Assembly (NCBI RefSeq): GCF_011516645.4
Contig: NZ_CP088287.1
Coordinates: 67,214 to 131,213 of the forward strand
Length of the DNA stretch: 64,000 nt
Origin: Bradyrhizobium septentrionale
GTDB lineage: Bacteria > Pseudomonadota > Alphaproteobacteria > Rhizobiales > Xanthobacteraceae
Direction: 5' to 3'
The position numbers and the translations under genes are program-made. The notes beneath the pieces were generated by a model. The model saw only the letters and a list, made by a program, of their open reading frames with translations, had not been told where the DNA came from and ran no database searches. This document shows positions 54,949 through 63,986 of the stretch, one piece after another. Positions within the stretch are counted from its first letter, which is position 1; every line of letters starts with the position of its first letter.

Positions 54949-55701
54949 TCAGTATCTCGCCGCGACCGGAGCGCCGTAGCCGCCAAAGCGATAATTCAAG
55001 CGCACGGTGACCATATCCACGTCCTGGCTGATCCGGTCGTTGAGTACGGCAGCGAGGCGGGGATCGGCCACCGAGAAGGAGTTATTTGCGTGCCCCATCC
55101 ACAGATGGTCGTACTCCGCACCGATCGACCAGTTGGGGGCGAAGCCATACTCAAAGCCGACACCCAAGGTGCCGCCCCAGCGCGTGCTATCCGCCGAGAC
55201 CAAACCGATCCCGGTGGTGTTGTCGAATATGGTCAGGCGATTGCTGGTCACAGCAGCGCCGCCCTTCACGTAGAGCAGCGCCGAATTCCAGGCCCAACCG
55301 AGCTGGCCGGTGAAGAGACCGATTGCATCAGTCTTCGCGGTGGTCGAGAGCGTCGGATCGAAAAGGCTCACGCGCGTGTTCTTGATGTCGGCCCAATCGC
55401 CTTGAGCTTCCAATCCAAATACGAACTGATTGGTTTGCCAGCGATATCCAATTTGTCCACCGGCCACGCCGCCGGAACGATCACCGCAGCCGCTCGCGAC
55501 GGTCCCCACAGCAGTGACGAAATCTACGCAGTTGTGGCTTTGGCCCCAGCCGCCGTTGGCGCCGATGTAGAAGCCGGTCCAATCGTAAATCGGAGCCACC
55601 ATCGGCGGAGGCGCCTTGGTGTAGGGACGGGCCGCTAAATCCGCCGCGCTTGCCGGTACCGACAGGCTCAGCGCCATCGCGCCAACCAAAATCTTCTTCA
55701 T
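54949..55701 (-). CDS. outer-membrane beta-barrel protein (Omp25/Omp31-like porin family)
   Basis: A 250-aa protein with signal peptide MKKILVGAMALSLSVPASAA. Then DLAARPYTKAPPPMVAPIYD, the family hallmark WTGFYIGANGGWGQSHN, alternating beta-strand sequence (GGQIGYRWQTNQFVFGLEAQ, GTLGVGFEYGFAPNWSIGAE) and a final strand VTVRLNYRFGGYGAPVAARY. Proteins of this type are abundant surface barrels in rhizobia. It is followed by the GC-rich hairpin noted at 54896. Confidence 0.9.
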   Translation of the reverse strand: MKKILVGAMALSLSVPASAADLAARPYTKAPPPMVAPIYDWTGFYIGANGGWGQSHNCVDFVTAVGTVASGCGDRSGGVAGGQIGYRWQTNQFVFGLEAQGDWADIKNTRVSLFDPTLSTTAKTDAIGLFTGQLGWAWNSALLYVKGGAAVTSNRLTIFDNTTGIGLVSADSTRWGGTLGVGFEYGFAPNWSIGAEYDHLWMGHANNSFSVADPRLAAVLNDRISQDVDMVTVRLNYRFGGYGAPVAARY

Positions 55702-56130
55702 ATGTGTTTCTCCCAGTCCGCTTCAGTTGTCCCCGAAGCGTTGAGGCCAGGCAGGAGCGCCTACTTCACTATTCCAGTTCTAATTGTAGGGGAGATGCTG
55801 CCGGTAGGCTGTACCGGCGAAGCCACACTCGCCGGCCAAGTCCGAGGACAAGCTATTAATCCGACTTAAGAATTGCCATTGCCGAATCTTGATACCCCCT
55901 ATCAGGCTTGCCGCCGCAGGTCGGCATCTTCGGTCTTATGCTGGGCAGCCTCGGCTATGCGCTGCTCGGGTCCCTCGCGTCACCTTGCCGTCGGACGGAC
56001 TTCCGCGATCTCGCTGATGATGGCGGGCACGGTAGGCTGCTTTGAATTGCGCCAGATCAAGTGCGCTCATGCGCCCGTTGCCTAAAGTTCCCGAGTTCAC
56101 CGCCACGTCCATTTTGTACGGAGTTCTGCG
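55702..56130. other. 430-bp intergenic region, no gene seen
   Basis: This holds the promoters of the outer-membrane protein (leftwards) and of the fixK-like gene (rightwards). No convincing FixK box or hairpin is visible. Several open frames here do not read as conserved proteins. Confidence 0.4.
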
Positions 56131-56796
56131 ATGTTGATCAGGACTACCACAGTGAGCCGCCCTGCGGTTGATGGGCAATTGGCGGCCCTTGCCGGCCAGC
56201 AGATCATCTGTAGCGAATTTACCTATCGCAGAGGGATGGAAGTATTTGGGGAGTGAGAGGAGGCCGAGTACGTCTACCAGATCGTCTCTGGTACAATCCG
56301 GACCTACAAGATGCTCTGCGATGGCCGCCGGCAAATCAACTCGTTCCATCTCGCGGATGATATGTTCGGGCTTGAGAATGGGATAATTCACCGCTTCACC
56401 GCCGAAGCAGTGACTCAGGCCAAGGTTCGCATCACGAGCCGAAGCAGCCTGCTCGATACGATTGCGCAGCGGGAGCCGGGCCAGGCAAGCCTTCTCAACC
56501 TCGTCACGCGCAATCTTCAGCACGCCGAGAACCACATGCTTCTGCTAGGACGAAAGACGGCGCTCGAGAAGTTAGCCGCATTCCTTCTGGAAATGGACGA
56601 GCGGCTTGCTCATCCGAACGTCATGAGCTTGCCGATGAATCGCCGCGACATCGCCGACTATCTTGGATTGACCCTCGAAACCGTGTCGCGCGCGTTTTCG
56701 ATCTTGCGTGATGATAAGATGCTAAGGTTCGATGGACAAACCCAGCGTCAACTCGTTTTGCTGGATCGGGAAGCGCTTGTGCAGCTCGACGCCTGA
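56131..56796 (+). pseudogene. fixK: FixK/FNR-family regulator with internal stop codon
   Basis: The frame begins MLIRTTTVSRPAVDGQLAAL and runs in register with the rest, but TGA at 56254-56256 (codon 42) interrupts it inside the cAMP-binding-like domain (YRRGMEVFGE stop EEAEYVYQIVSG). The remainder is complete: RTYKMLCDGRRQINSFHLAD, DMFGLENG, and a C-terminal HTH_CRP (MNRRDIADYLGLTLETVSRA). The family normally has Gly or Asn at the stop position. Such regulators control fixNOPQ and denitrification genes in rhizobia. There is no N-terminal Cys cluster, as in FixK. Confidence 0.85.
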
Positions 56797-57072
56797 TCGT
56801 GCGAGCACGGCAACGTTCAAGTGCTGCGAGCTGACTTTGTACGGTCACGCCAATTCGTCCGTCGATGTCCTGCTGAAGCGTATGTTTTTGGCGCGCTCTT
56901 TCCGGCGCAGACTCGTCGGCTGCAACGAGCTCGACCGGGTTCGGACCTGCCTCGCCTACTGGATGTCGACGAGAAGCTTTTATCGAGGCGCAATATACTG
57001 TCGGTTCCCGATCAAAGTCTGGCCATAAATACGAATGCAAGGACCGCCAAAGTTTAACCCAGGTAGCTCTGC
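56797..57072. other. intergenic, no gene seen
   Basis: 276 bp between two pseudogenes; no conserved frame. Confidence 0.35.
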
Positions 57073-57609
57073 CTACGTTGCCTGCCGCGGAGTGAGTTGA
57101 GCACCCGCGCAGCCGTGTTTGCGCCAGCCAATCTCACTCATGCTGCAGCCCCAGGCCTTGTGCTCGAACACCGGCCAGTAGCGCTCGGCGAACTTCCTGT
57201 CGAACCCGCTATTGTGCGCTATGACGATGACTGCATCGTCTACGAAGGTCGCGGTGGCCGCATCGTCGAATCTGTGACCGGCCACCATCTCGGCGGTGAT
57301 GCCCGTGAGTGCCGTAACGTCCGCCGAAAATAGAACCACTCGGCTCGTGGAAGGCGGAGAAGGTGTCGCGGACGCCGACGATCCGCCCGTCCGGCGTATA
57401 GTCGAACTTGAGCATCCCGAACTCGATCATCTCGTCTCTGGCGTGATCGAGGCCGGTCGTCTCGGTGTCCACTAGGACGCTGGTCTTGCAACCTGCCCGA
57501 TGGTCGGCTGGGACGCGGCCCGCGGTATCAGGCGCCGCAACACTCGGTAGTCGGCCGACTGGCTCAAAGCCTCGGCCATCGCGGCCAGATCCGATGCGTC
57601 CTGAAGCAT
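57073..57609 (-). pseudogene. DEDD 3'-5' exonuclease (DnaQ-like), frameshifted
   Basis: Reading the minus strand in pieces: MLQDASDLAAMAEALSQSAD, RVLRRLIPRAASQPTIGQ, then TSVLVDTETTGLDHARDEMI (DEDD motif I), EFGMLKFDYTPDGRIVGVRD, FSAFHEPS, then ADVTALTGITAEMVAGHRFD and VIVIAHNSGFDRKFAERYWP (motif II). Motif III is missing, because the end (WRKHGCAGAQLTPRQAT) diverges. Two frame changes (near 57480 and 57340) are needed. Rhizobial plasmids often carry such DNA polymerase III epsilon-like genes. Confidence 0.7.
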
Positions 57610-57813
57610 ATCTTTCAGGGAATGCGATCCGATAGGCTCGGTAAGGTCGTACAATACCGTGTGCGCAGTGCACGGGGTGGCGCAAAGCCGCGCAATTCGT
57701 CGCGCCCTCGCCGGCATGTTCACGATTTTCGGCGACCATCCGCCGTCCAGAGCGGAACGGCCCTCCGTCAGGCGACTTGATCTCCCGAAGAGGCATAAAT
57801 TCGGAGAGGAACC

Positions 57814-58035
57814 ATGAAGACGATATTGGCAATAGCCTGCCTGACCGCACTCGCCTTCGCGTCGCCGGCGGAAGCCAAGGGATGCATTAAGGGCGCCATC
57901 GTCGGCGGTGTCGCTGGCCACATGGCCGGCCATGGCAAGCTCGGCGCGGCGGCGGGATGCGTCGTCGGATATCACGAAGCCAACAAGCAGAACCCGAACA
58001 ACTCGAACGCTCAGGCTCCCTCGGGCCAGAAGTAG
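57814..58035 (+). CDS. small secreted glycine-zipper protein
   Basis: A 73-aa protein. Signal peptide MKTILAIACLTALAFASPAE (cut before KGCIKG), then a Gly/Ala-rich segment GAIVGGVAGHMAGHGKLGAA with glycine-zipper spacing and two Cys, and a polar Asn-rich tail. GAGAGGAACC provides the RBS. Probably periplasmic or outer-membrane associated; function unknown. Confidence 0.75.
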   Translation: MKTILAIACLTALAFASPAEAKGCIKGAIVGGVAGHMAGHGKLGAAAGCVVGYHEANKQNPNNSNAQAPSGQK

Positions 58036-58058
58036 CGCGCGAGCACCTGGGCTGCGCC

Positions 58059-58304
58059 GTGAAGATCAGATCTCATTCCGAGAGCCACATCGTCGAGCTC
58101 GACGATGGCTCGCGCTGGAAGATATTTCCCGGCGACCTCGATCTGACGCTGAACTGGAAGCCCGAGACGGAAATCGTCGTCATGCCGGCTGACGATGATC
58201 TCAGTTCTCACCTGCTGGTCGGCGGAGACGCAAAGGTGCGGGCGATCGCCGAGGGCGAAAGCTGGTCGGCAGGTGAGGTCAAGGCGGTGCTGAAGGAAGG
58301 ATAG
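58059..58304 (+). CDS. hypothetical protein, 81 aa
   Basis: Start GTG at 58059: VKIRSHSESHIVELDDGSRW, KIFPGDLDLTLNWKPETEIV, VMPADDDLSSHLLVGGDAKV, ending VKAVLKEG. A compact beta-rich pattern repeated in rhizobial genomes as an uncharacterised small protein. It lies 23 bp after the glycine-zipper gene and may be co-transcribed. Confidence 0.65.
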   Translation: MKIRSHSESHIVELDDGSRWKIFPGDLDLTLNWKPETEIVVMPADDDLSSHLLVGGDAKVRAIAEGESWSAGEVKAVLKEG

Positions 58305-58330
58305 GGATGTGCAGCGCGGCGGCCAGACCT

Positions 58331-58489
58331 TCAGAAAAAGTCTGCAGCGAGGTTCAGGCCATAGGTCATCGCCGCAAGAAGGGAGAGCAAAAGGCCTGCG
58401 CCGCAAAAGATCATGATGGTCTTGAGCCCATCGGAGCCGCCGACGTCCACGCTCGCGGAACGCAACAGCACTTTGGCGAATGCGATCAT
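58331..58489 (-). CDS. small single-pass membrane protein, 52 aa
   Basis: The minus strand from ATG 58489: MIAFAKVLLRSASVDVGGSD, LKTIMIFCGAGLLLSLLAAM, TYGLNLAADFF. It has one transmembrane helix and GGAG seven bases upstream. Small proteins with this pattern recur in Bradyrhizobium. Convergent with the 58059 gene. Confidence 0.6.
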   Translation of the reverse strand: MIAFAKVLLRSASVDVGGSDGLKTIMIFCGAGLLLSLLAAMTYGLNLAADFF

Positions 58490-58561
58490 CGTCGGTCTCC
58501 TCGAGAGTAAGCGGCGTGACGAGGATAGCCGAGGGCAGCTTCGGCGAGTGTGAACCAGCTC

Positions 58562-58747
58562 TCAGGTCCGCTGGATCTCGATCGGGTGGGTAGCTTGCCC
58601 AGTGGCAGCCTTTTTGAGGGTATCCCGCTCCCGACAGAGATTATCGACCTTGGCTCGCATCCGGACGAGCAGCAGTTCAGCGGATGCCGTCGGGACGCCG
58701 GCCCGCTGCAGCATCCGGATCTCGCTCTCCTGAGCGCTGAGCTGCAC
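58562..58747 (-). CDS. hypothetical helical protein, 61 aa
   Basis: Start GTG at 58747: VQLSAQESEIRMLQRAGVPT, ASAELLLVRMRAKVDNLCRE, RDTLKKAATG. A heptad-like, charged helix; frequent as a small protein in Bradyrhizobium, function unknown. Confidence 0.55.
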   Translation of the reverse strand: MQLSAQESEIRMLQRAGVPTASAELLLVRMRAKVDNLCRERDTLKKAATGQATHPIEIQRT

Positions 58748-59543
58748 TAATCAGCCCGAGGAGTATTTCAGCCGTTTGCGCTGCGCTGAGATCGGTATCC
58801 ACCATCATATTGCTGGCGGGCTACGCGCAGGTTTTTGAGCTGCTTTGGCACCGTCCTAATCTTCGTAGTCGATGGAGCCGGCTGCCCCAGCCCGGCTGGC
58901 TGGGGGCCGTGGGCGGCCGAGCCGGGGCAACGCCTCGCTGGGCGGCGGGCCAGTGTGGCGCTTCCCTACGCTACGCCGCGTATTGAGCTATTCAACGGAG
59001 AACCGTAGCGAAAAGCGGCGGTTGCAACGCGAAGCGCAGCCCGGAGGAGCGCGATCGCGGCTGGCGGTGCAAGCGCTTCACTCCGGGCGCAGTCGCCCGC
59101 GCGCCTGTGTCCCGCGCTGACTTACTGACCATGTCAGCGAAAGAATGAGGCGGAGCTACGACCTGTGCCCCGCCGATCGATGCCGGAAAATGGCGGATGC
59201 GCCGCAGCAACTTAATCGCGTCGCTTTCTTGATCGCGCTCAAGCCACAAGGGTGCCTCAGCGATTCCCTGGCTTCTTCAGGTAAAGAAGCCAGGGATGCT
59301 TCCACTCGGCGCCGCCCACGCGGAATAGGCAGCATCGTCAGGTTGTATCAAAACGCAGCTTCGCGCCATTAGCCATTGGGGTTAGCGACTTTTGTCGGCA
59401 TGGCACTGGATCTCCCCGCCAGCCCAGCCAAAAGCCCCTCCCGGGGCGGCTTTCGCGCGCCCTTGGGTTGCATTAAGCTTGAAAGCCGATGTTTGAAGCA
59501 GTGGGGAAAATATCATGGAAGACGCCCTAGAACGGGCCTACCC
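58748..59543. other. 800-bp region without a supported gene
   Basis: Strongly GC-rich with scattered open frames none of which looks conserved. It contains the 13-bp-arm hairpin at 59265-59296. The section around 58870-59110 has unusual low-complexity GC content. Confidence 0.4.
59265..59296. repeat. hairpin with perfect 13-bp arms
   Basis: TCCCTGGCTTCTT (59265-59277) and AAGAAGCCAGGGA (59284-59296) are exact inverses around a 6-base loop. No T-run follows on either side, so a terminator is unlikely; it may be a transposon trace or a protein-binding site. Confidence 0.65.
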
Positions 59544-59807
59544 ATGAAACCGCTAATCGGACTTATCGCGCTGCTCTTTACGACCGGCGCATTTGCACAA
59601 GCCGCTCCCCCGAAGGCGGCTAAAAGGCCGCCCGTTCAGATCAGGCCGCAAGCGCCAATGGGTTGCAAACTGGTCGGCACGGTCAGGGGCACCAAGATCT
59701 GGGCGGGCGACTGCATTGCTGCGGCACCCGCCGCGGAAACTCCACCACCGCCATCACCCCCGCCTGCACCGCCTAGTGGCCTCAGCGCCCCTGCAGAGAA
59801 GCAGTGA
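59544..59807 (+). CDS. small secreted proline-rich protein
   Basis: An 87-aa protein. Signal peptide MKPLIGLIALLFTTGAFAQA, a short conserved part MGCKLVGTVRGTKIWAGDCI with two Cys, and a Pro/Ala-rich tail (TPPPPSPPPAPPSG). Likely exported to the periplasm. No known function. Confidence 0.7.
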   Translation: MKPLIGLIALLFTTGAFAQAAPPKAAKRPPVQIRPQAPMGCKLVGTVRGTKIWAGDCIAAAPAAETPPPPSPPPAPPSGLSAPAEKQ

Positions 59808-60003
59808 TTAGGCGACGTTCCGCCGGCCGGTTGAGAATCGGTTGAGGCAAAGAAATGACAGTCGTCGACCTAAAGGAGCTAGCCCGTCTTATTCGTCAGA
59901 GGGCGCCTGAGAGGCTGGCGAGCGTGGTGTAAAGCGCTGATGCGGCGTAGGATTCGGTTGCGAAGCCAACCCCATCACCTCAACCGCGAACGCCACGCCC
60001 GCC

Positions 60004-61356
60004 ATGACCGACGATATGATTCTGCCCTTCTCGTTTCCAGCCGTTCACGCCAAGAAAGTCACAGCTGCCTTCGATGGCGGTCGGCTGACCTCGAACGGGG
60101 ACGTGATGCTTCTGGCGATGGCCGAGCGGCGTCTCGGCTTGGCCGACAATTTGGCCCGCGTGTTCCCGGATCGGCGCGATCCGACGCGGGTCGTGCACAG
60201 CCTTGTCGATATGTTCCGCGCGCGCATGTTCGCGATCTGCTGCGGCTACGAGGACGCCGACGACCTCGATCATCTGCGGTCCGATCCCGCATTCAAGCTG
60301 GCCTGCGGACGGCTGCCGGACACGGGTCGCGATCTGTGTTCCCAACCGACGCTGTCGCGGCTGGAGAATGCTCCGCGCCTGCGCGACGTGATCCGACTGA
60401 CCTACACTTTGGTCGACGCATGGATGGATAGCTACCCGCGCGAGCCGGCATCCGTCACGCTTGACATCGATGATACCTTCGATGTCGTCCACGGCCATCA
60501 GCAGCTCTCGCTGTTCAACGCTCATTATGACGAACGCTGCTTCCTGCCGATCCACGTCTACGACACGGAGAAGAGCCGGCCCGTGGCGGTCGTGCTGCGG
60601 CCCGGCAAGACGCCGGGCGGCGTCGAGGTGCGTGCCCATCTGCGCCGCCTGATACGGCATATCCGGACGCGGTGGCACAACACGCGAATTACGTTCCGTG
60701 GCGACGGGCACTATGCCCGGCCGGAGGCACCGGAGGCAATGGCGTGGTGCGAGACCAACGGCATCGACTACATCTTCGGTCTGTCCGGCACCAAGCCGCT
60801 CGCCAGAAAACTCGACGAGGCCGCCGACGGCATCCGCACGCGACGCGCCATCGAGAACCTGCCGGTTCTGCGTGGCTATACCGAGACGCGCCACAAGGCA
60901 AAGTCCTGGGATCGCGAACGACGTACCGTCGCCCGTATTGAGGCGACGATGCTCGGCCTCGACATCCGTTTCGTCGTCACCAGCCTCGATGTCGGCTCGG
61001 CCGAGTGGATCTACGACAGCCTGTATTGCGCGCGCGGCCAAGCCGAGAATCTGATCAAGGTGCATAAGACACAGCTCGCCTCCGATCGCACCAGCTGCCG
61101 TTCGGCGCTCGCCAATCAAGTCCGCCTCGTTCTCGACACCGCCGCTTATTGGCTGATGCTGACCGTGCGCGACGCGATTCCCAAAGCCCGGGAATTGGCC
61201 ACAGCCGAGTTCGCGACGCTGCGTCTTCGTCTCTTGAAACTCGCTGCCCGTGTCGTCGAGACCACGAGCCGCATTCGCCTTGCGTTTGCCGCGGCATGTC
61301 CCGAAGCCGACCTGATCCGCGGCTTGCCAGGCGCGCTGCTGCCGCTCGGTCCTTGA
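60004..61356 (+). CDS. IS1380-family transposase, full-length copy
   Basis: A 450-aa DDE transposase: MTDDMILPFSFPAVHAKKVT, GDVMLLAMAERRLGLADNLA, VTLDIDDTFDVVHGHQQLSL (first Asp), ITFRGDGHYARPEAPE (second Asp) and WIYDSLYCARGQAENLIKVH (Glu). No frame damage. It differs from copy 1 (1119-2131) by a few residues and by a 9-bp tandem duplication at 60721-60738 that adds three residues (PEA). A conserved family C terminus is present (RIRLAFAAACPEADLIRGLP). Confidence 0.93.
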   Translation: MTDDMILPFSFPAVHAKKVTAAFDGGRLTSNGDVMLLAMAERRLGLADNLARVFPDRRDPTRVVHSLVDMFRARMFAICCGYEDADDLDHLRSDPAFKLACGRLPDTGRDLCSQPTLSRLENAPRLRDVIRLTYTLVDAWMDSYPREPASVTLDIDDTFDVVHGHQQLSLFNAHYDERCFLPIHVYDTEKSRPVAVVLRPGKTPGGVEVRAHLRRLIRHIRTRWHNTRITFRGDGHYARPEAPEAMAWCETNGIDYIFGLSGTKPLARKLDEAADGIRTRRAIENLPVLRGYTETRHKAKSWDRERRTVARIEATMLGLDIRFVVTSLDVGSAEWIYDSLYCARGQAENLIKVHKTQLASDRTSCRSALANQVRLVLDTAAYWLMLTVRDAIPKARELATAEFATLRLRLLKLAARVVETTSRIRLAFAAACPEADLIRGLPGALLPLGP

Positions 61357-61593
61357 CCGGCGGGGCGTCCGCCCCCCGTTCGCCCAACCCATCCCTCAAG
61401 CGCGTTGCAAAGTACCGGTCGTCAGGCGGTGAAAGCCGAAGGCAATCCCGCGCGCCTCGTCAGAGCAGATGTGCGGCCACACCAATCGGACTAAAAAAAC
61501 GCACTCTCACGAATAGGACGGGCTAGCGGAAATGGCGGTACAGCTAGAGCATGATGTGTTTATACGGAAACGTACCCTGAATTTTTGAGATAG
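61357..61593. other. downstream flank of IS1380, no gene seen
   Basis: Probably holds the IS1380 right end and the junction with the broken topoisomerase. No conserved frame. Confidence 0.35.
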
Positions 61594-63141
61594 TTGGCGC
61601 ACTCCTCCTTGGAGAAGCCGTTGGGTCGCGCTACGGCAGATGTTCTGCCGGCCGAGGGTCATTTGTTCGACCTGCTCGAACCGGAAGATGTGGCGCCGGA
61701 ATGGAAACGCTGGTCGCCGATTCTCCTGCGGCCGGAGGGTCTTTATGGTACTCGCCCGGCAAAGGGCGGCAACAAGGCCGCCAAGCTCAAAGCCATCCGA
61801 GAGGCCCTACGCACCGCCCAGCAGGTTTGGCTCGCCACCGACTGCGACCGCGAAGGCCAGCTCATCGGTCAGGAAATTCTCGAGCATTACAATTACCGCG
61901 GCCGGGTGCTCCGGGTACTATTCACCGCGCAGGACGCGCAGACCATCCGCGACGCGTTCGTGCGGGCAAAATCCAATGCCGAATATGCCAGGCTTTACGC
62001 CGCGGCCGTCGCCCGACGGCAGGCGGACCAGATCTACAACCTGTCGCTCACGCGCACCGCGACCGTCATCCTGGGGCAAGGTGCTCGGCGTGTGATCGGG
62101 GTTGGTCGCGTGAAGACGCCGACCTTGGCGATTGTCTGCACGCGCGAACTGGAAATCCGAAACTTCGTGCCGCTCTCCTATTTTGAGGTTGTTGCGACCG
62201 CGAAGGTTGCCGGAGGGCAATTCCAGATGCGTCACGCGCCGCAGGAGCGGATTGTCCGTCGCGAGGTCGCCCAGGATATCGTTAATGCAGCTCAGGGCTT
62301 CGAGGGCGCGCTTGCGGTGCGCGTCGAAGAAAAGCGGCATGGGCCACCCAAGCTGCACGATTTGCCGTCACTACAGAAACTGTGCGGCTCTCGCTTCGGC
62401 TGGCCGGCCAGCAAGACGCTCGAGGTGGCGCAGGAACTCTATGACGGTCAGAGCAAGAAGATCATCACCTATCCGCGCGCGGAGGTACGCTACCTGCCGC
62501 AGAGCTTGATAGCGGACGTTCCGAAGATCGTGACCGGACTGCAGGTAGGCCAAGCGTTCAGCGCAATCCCCATGCCAGAGCCTCCGATGATCCGCAAAGG
62601 TGCAAGCGGCAGTTTCTACGATAAGGGACTGGAGGGCGCGAGCCATCACGCCGTCATTCCCAATGTCAACACGATCGATAAGCTGCGCGAGGTCTGGCTT
62701 CGTCTGTCATCCGATAAGAAGAAACTGTTCGACCTCGTCGCGCGGGCCTATCTGGCAGCGCTGATGCTCGACTTCCGCTATCGGCAGACAAACGCAACTC
62801 TCGACGTCCATGGCTTCGAGCTCCGCGCCTCCGGCCGCCAGAGCATCGATCTCGGTTGGCACGCAGCATTCCCGGACTGGCAGCCCGTCGACGAAAATGG
62901 CGATGAAGCACAATTGCTTCCGGAGCTGCGCCAAGGTGAGACCGCACAACTGCAGAATTCCAAAATTGACGACAAGGAAACTCGGCCGCCGCCGCGTTAC
63001 AACGAAGGCACCCTCATCGATGCGATGCAAAATGCTTGGCGCTTCGTCGACGACGAGCCCCTTCGGCAACGCCTGAAGGAAGCCAAGGTCAATCTGATCG
63101 CCTACAACCTGATCCGCATCCCCAAACTGGTTGCAGCGTAG
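61594..63141 (+). pseudogene. topB: type IA topoisomerase (TopB-like), truncated at both ends and fused to an IS tail
   Basis: Motifs of topoisomerase III are clear: VLPAEGHLFDLLEPEDVAPE, RPAKGGNKAAKLKAIREAL, WLATDCDREGQLIGQEILEH (TOPRIM DxD as DCDREG), RRVIGVGRVKTPTLAIVCTR, IITYPRAEVRYLPQSLI (with the catalytic Tyr) and RYNEGTLIDAMQNAWRFV. The first about 20 residues, including the TOPRIM Glu in the usual EKPSQAxD motif, are missing, with an added frame change near 61637. After KEAK the usual GIGTPATRAEI is replaced by VNLIAYNLIRIPKLVAA, the C terminus of an IS5-like transposase. Not functional as it stands. Confidence 0.82.
63088..63141 (+). other. 3' end of an IS5-like transposase fused to the topoisomerase frame
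   Basis: VNLIAYNLIRIPKLVAA and its stop match the ends of IS5-type transposases, where VN-LIAYNLxRxPKLLAA is common. About 130 bp of probable IS tail follow to about 63270. Confidence 0.6.
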
Positions 63142-63171
63142 CCAACTTGGCGTCCAGACCACCAAAGCGCT

Positions 63172-63591
63172 TCAAACTCTCAAACAAATCATCCCAACAA
63201 TGGCACCCGCGACAGAACAAACGTAAGCGCGAAGCCGATACCCTGGCTTCAGAGTTAGAATGAATGTGCGAAGAAGCCTCCGGCTTGGAACGGAGGTTTG
63301 GATGGGATTGGACAGCAAAAAGGACGTCCATTTGGGCGGCTCACCGGTGGGGCCGGTGAGCCGGCTGGAGCGAGGCGCCGGCGCAGGCACGGGCTGGGGC
63401 GGCAGGTGCACGACATCCGGTGCCGACGGGCGATTGATCGGGCGAAGATCAATCGGAGCGCGCGGCGCAGGAGTCACGATCGGCGGCGTCGGAATGCGCG
63501 GCGGCACATAGGTCGGCGCCGGCACCGGGATACGTGGCGGCGGAACGTAGGTCGGCTGCACCGGCGTCATCCTCGCGGTCGCATTGGACAT
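63172..63591 (-). CDS. proline-rich hypothetical protein, C-terminal part not native
   Basis: Starts MSNATARMTPVQPTYVPPPR; then repeated PVPAPTYVPPRIPTPPIVTP, LRPINRPSAPDVVHLPPQPV and RLTGPTGEPPKWTSFLLSNP. It is a low-complexity Pro-rich protein as found in rhizobial plasmids. From about 63270 downwards the reading is the antisense of the IS tail, so the last about 35 residues are probably foreign. No function known. Confidence 0.5.
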   Translation of the reverse strand: MSNATARMTPVQPTYVPPPRIPVPAPTYVPPRIPTPPIVTPAPRAPIDLRPINRPSAPDVVHLPPQPVPAPAPRSSRLTGPTGEPPKWTSFLLSNPIQTSVPSRRLLRTFILTLKPGYRLRAYVCSVAGAIVGMICLRV

Positions 63592-63608
63592 TCGTTACAA
63601 CACGCGGA

Positions 63609-63986
63609 ATGTGTGTCATCGACGGGCGAGATTTCCTCGCGACCGTCTTTCAGCTCGGAAATCCTGATGCAAGCCGAGGCGTACTTGGGAGACTATTTGG
63701 CCCGGCAATCCTTCGTTATGCTGATCGCGCCTGGTCACTCCCGGCCACTGATACCCAGGGACGGATCGGGTGCTTTGACCTAGCCCGGCAGGACGACGAG
63801 GTCATCGCGGCACATGCCGCCAACGAGCTTGTGATCGGCGGCCGTTATCAGACTCGGTTCTCCTCGGCATTCCTGGTACGGGCACCAATTGTCCCAAAGT
63901 CCATCCTCGCGGTCGAGCGGGTCGACCATCGCGGCTACGTATTGCCGGAGATCAACATCACGCTGGAGAAGGCGTTGGGTCGTTAA
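63609..63986 (+). CDS. hypothetical protein, 125 aa
   Basis: From ATG 63609: MCVIDGRDFLATVFQLGNPD, GRLFGPAILRYADRAWSLPA, RIGCFDLARQDDEVIAAHAA, ELVIGGRYQTRFSSAFLVRA, ending ITLEKALGR. An alpha/beta pattern without a domain I can name. The frame is open 25 codons upstream, but that part overlaps the divergent proline-rich gene. Confidence 0.5.
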   Translation: MCVIDGRDFLATVFQLGNPDASRGVLGRLFGPAILRYADRAWSLPATDTQGRIGCFDLARQDDEVIAAHAANELVIGGRYQTRFSSAFLVRAPIVPKSILAVERVDHRGYVLPEINITLEKALGR

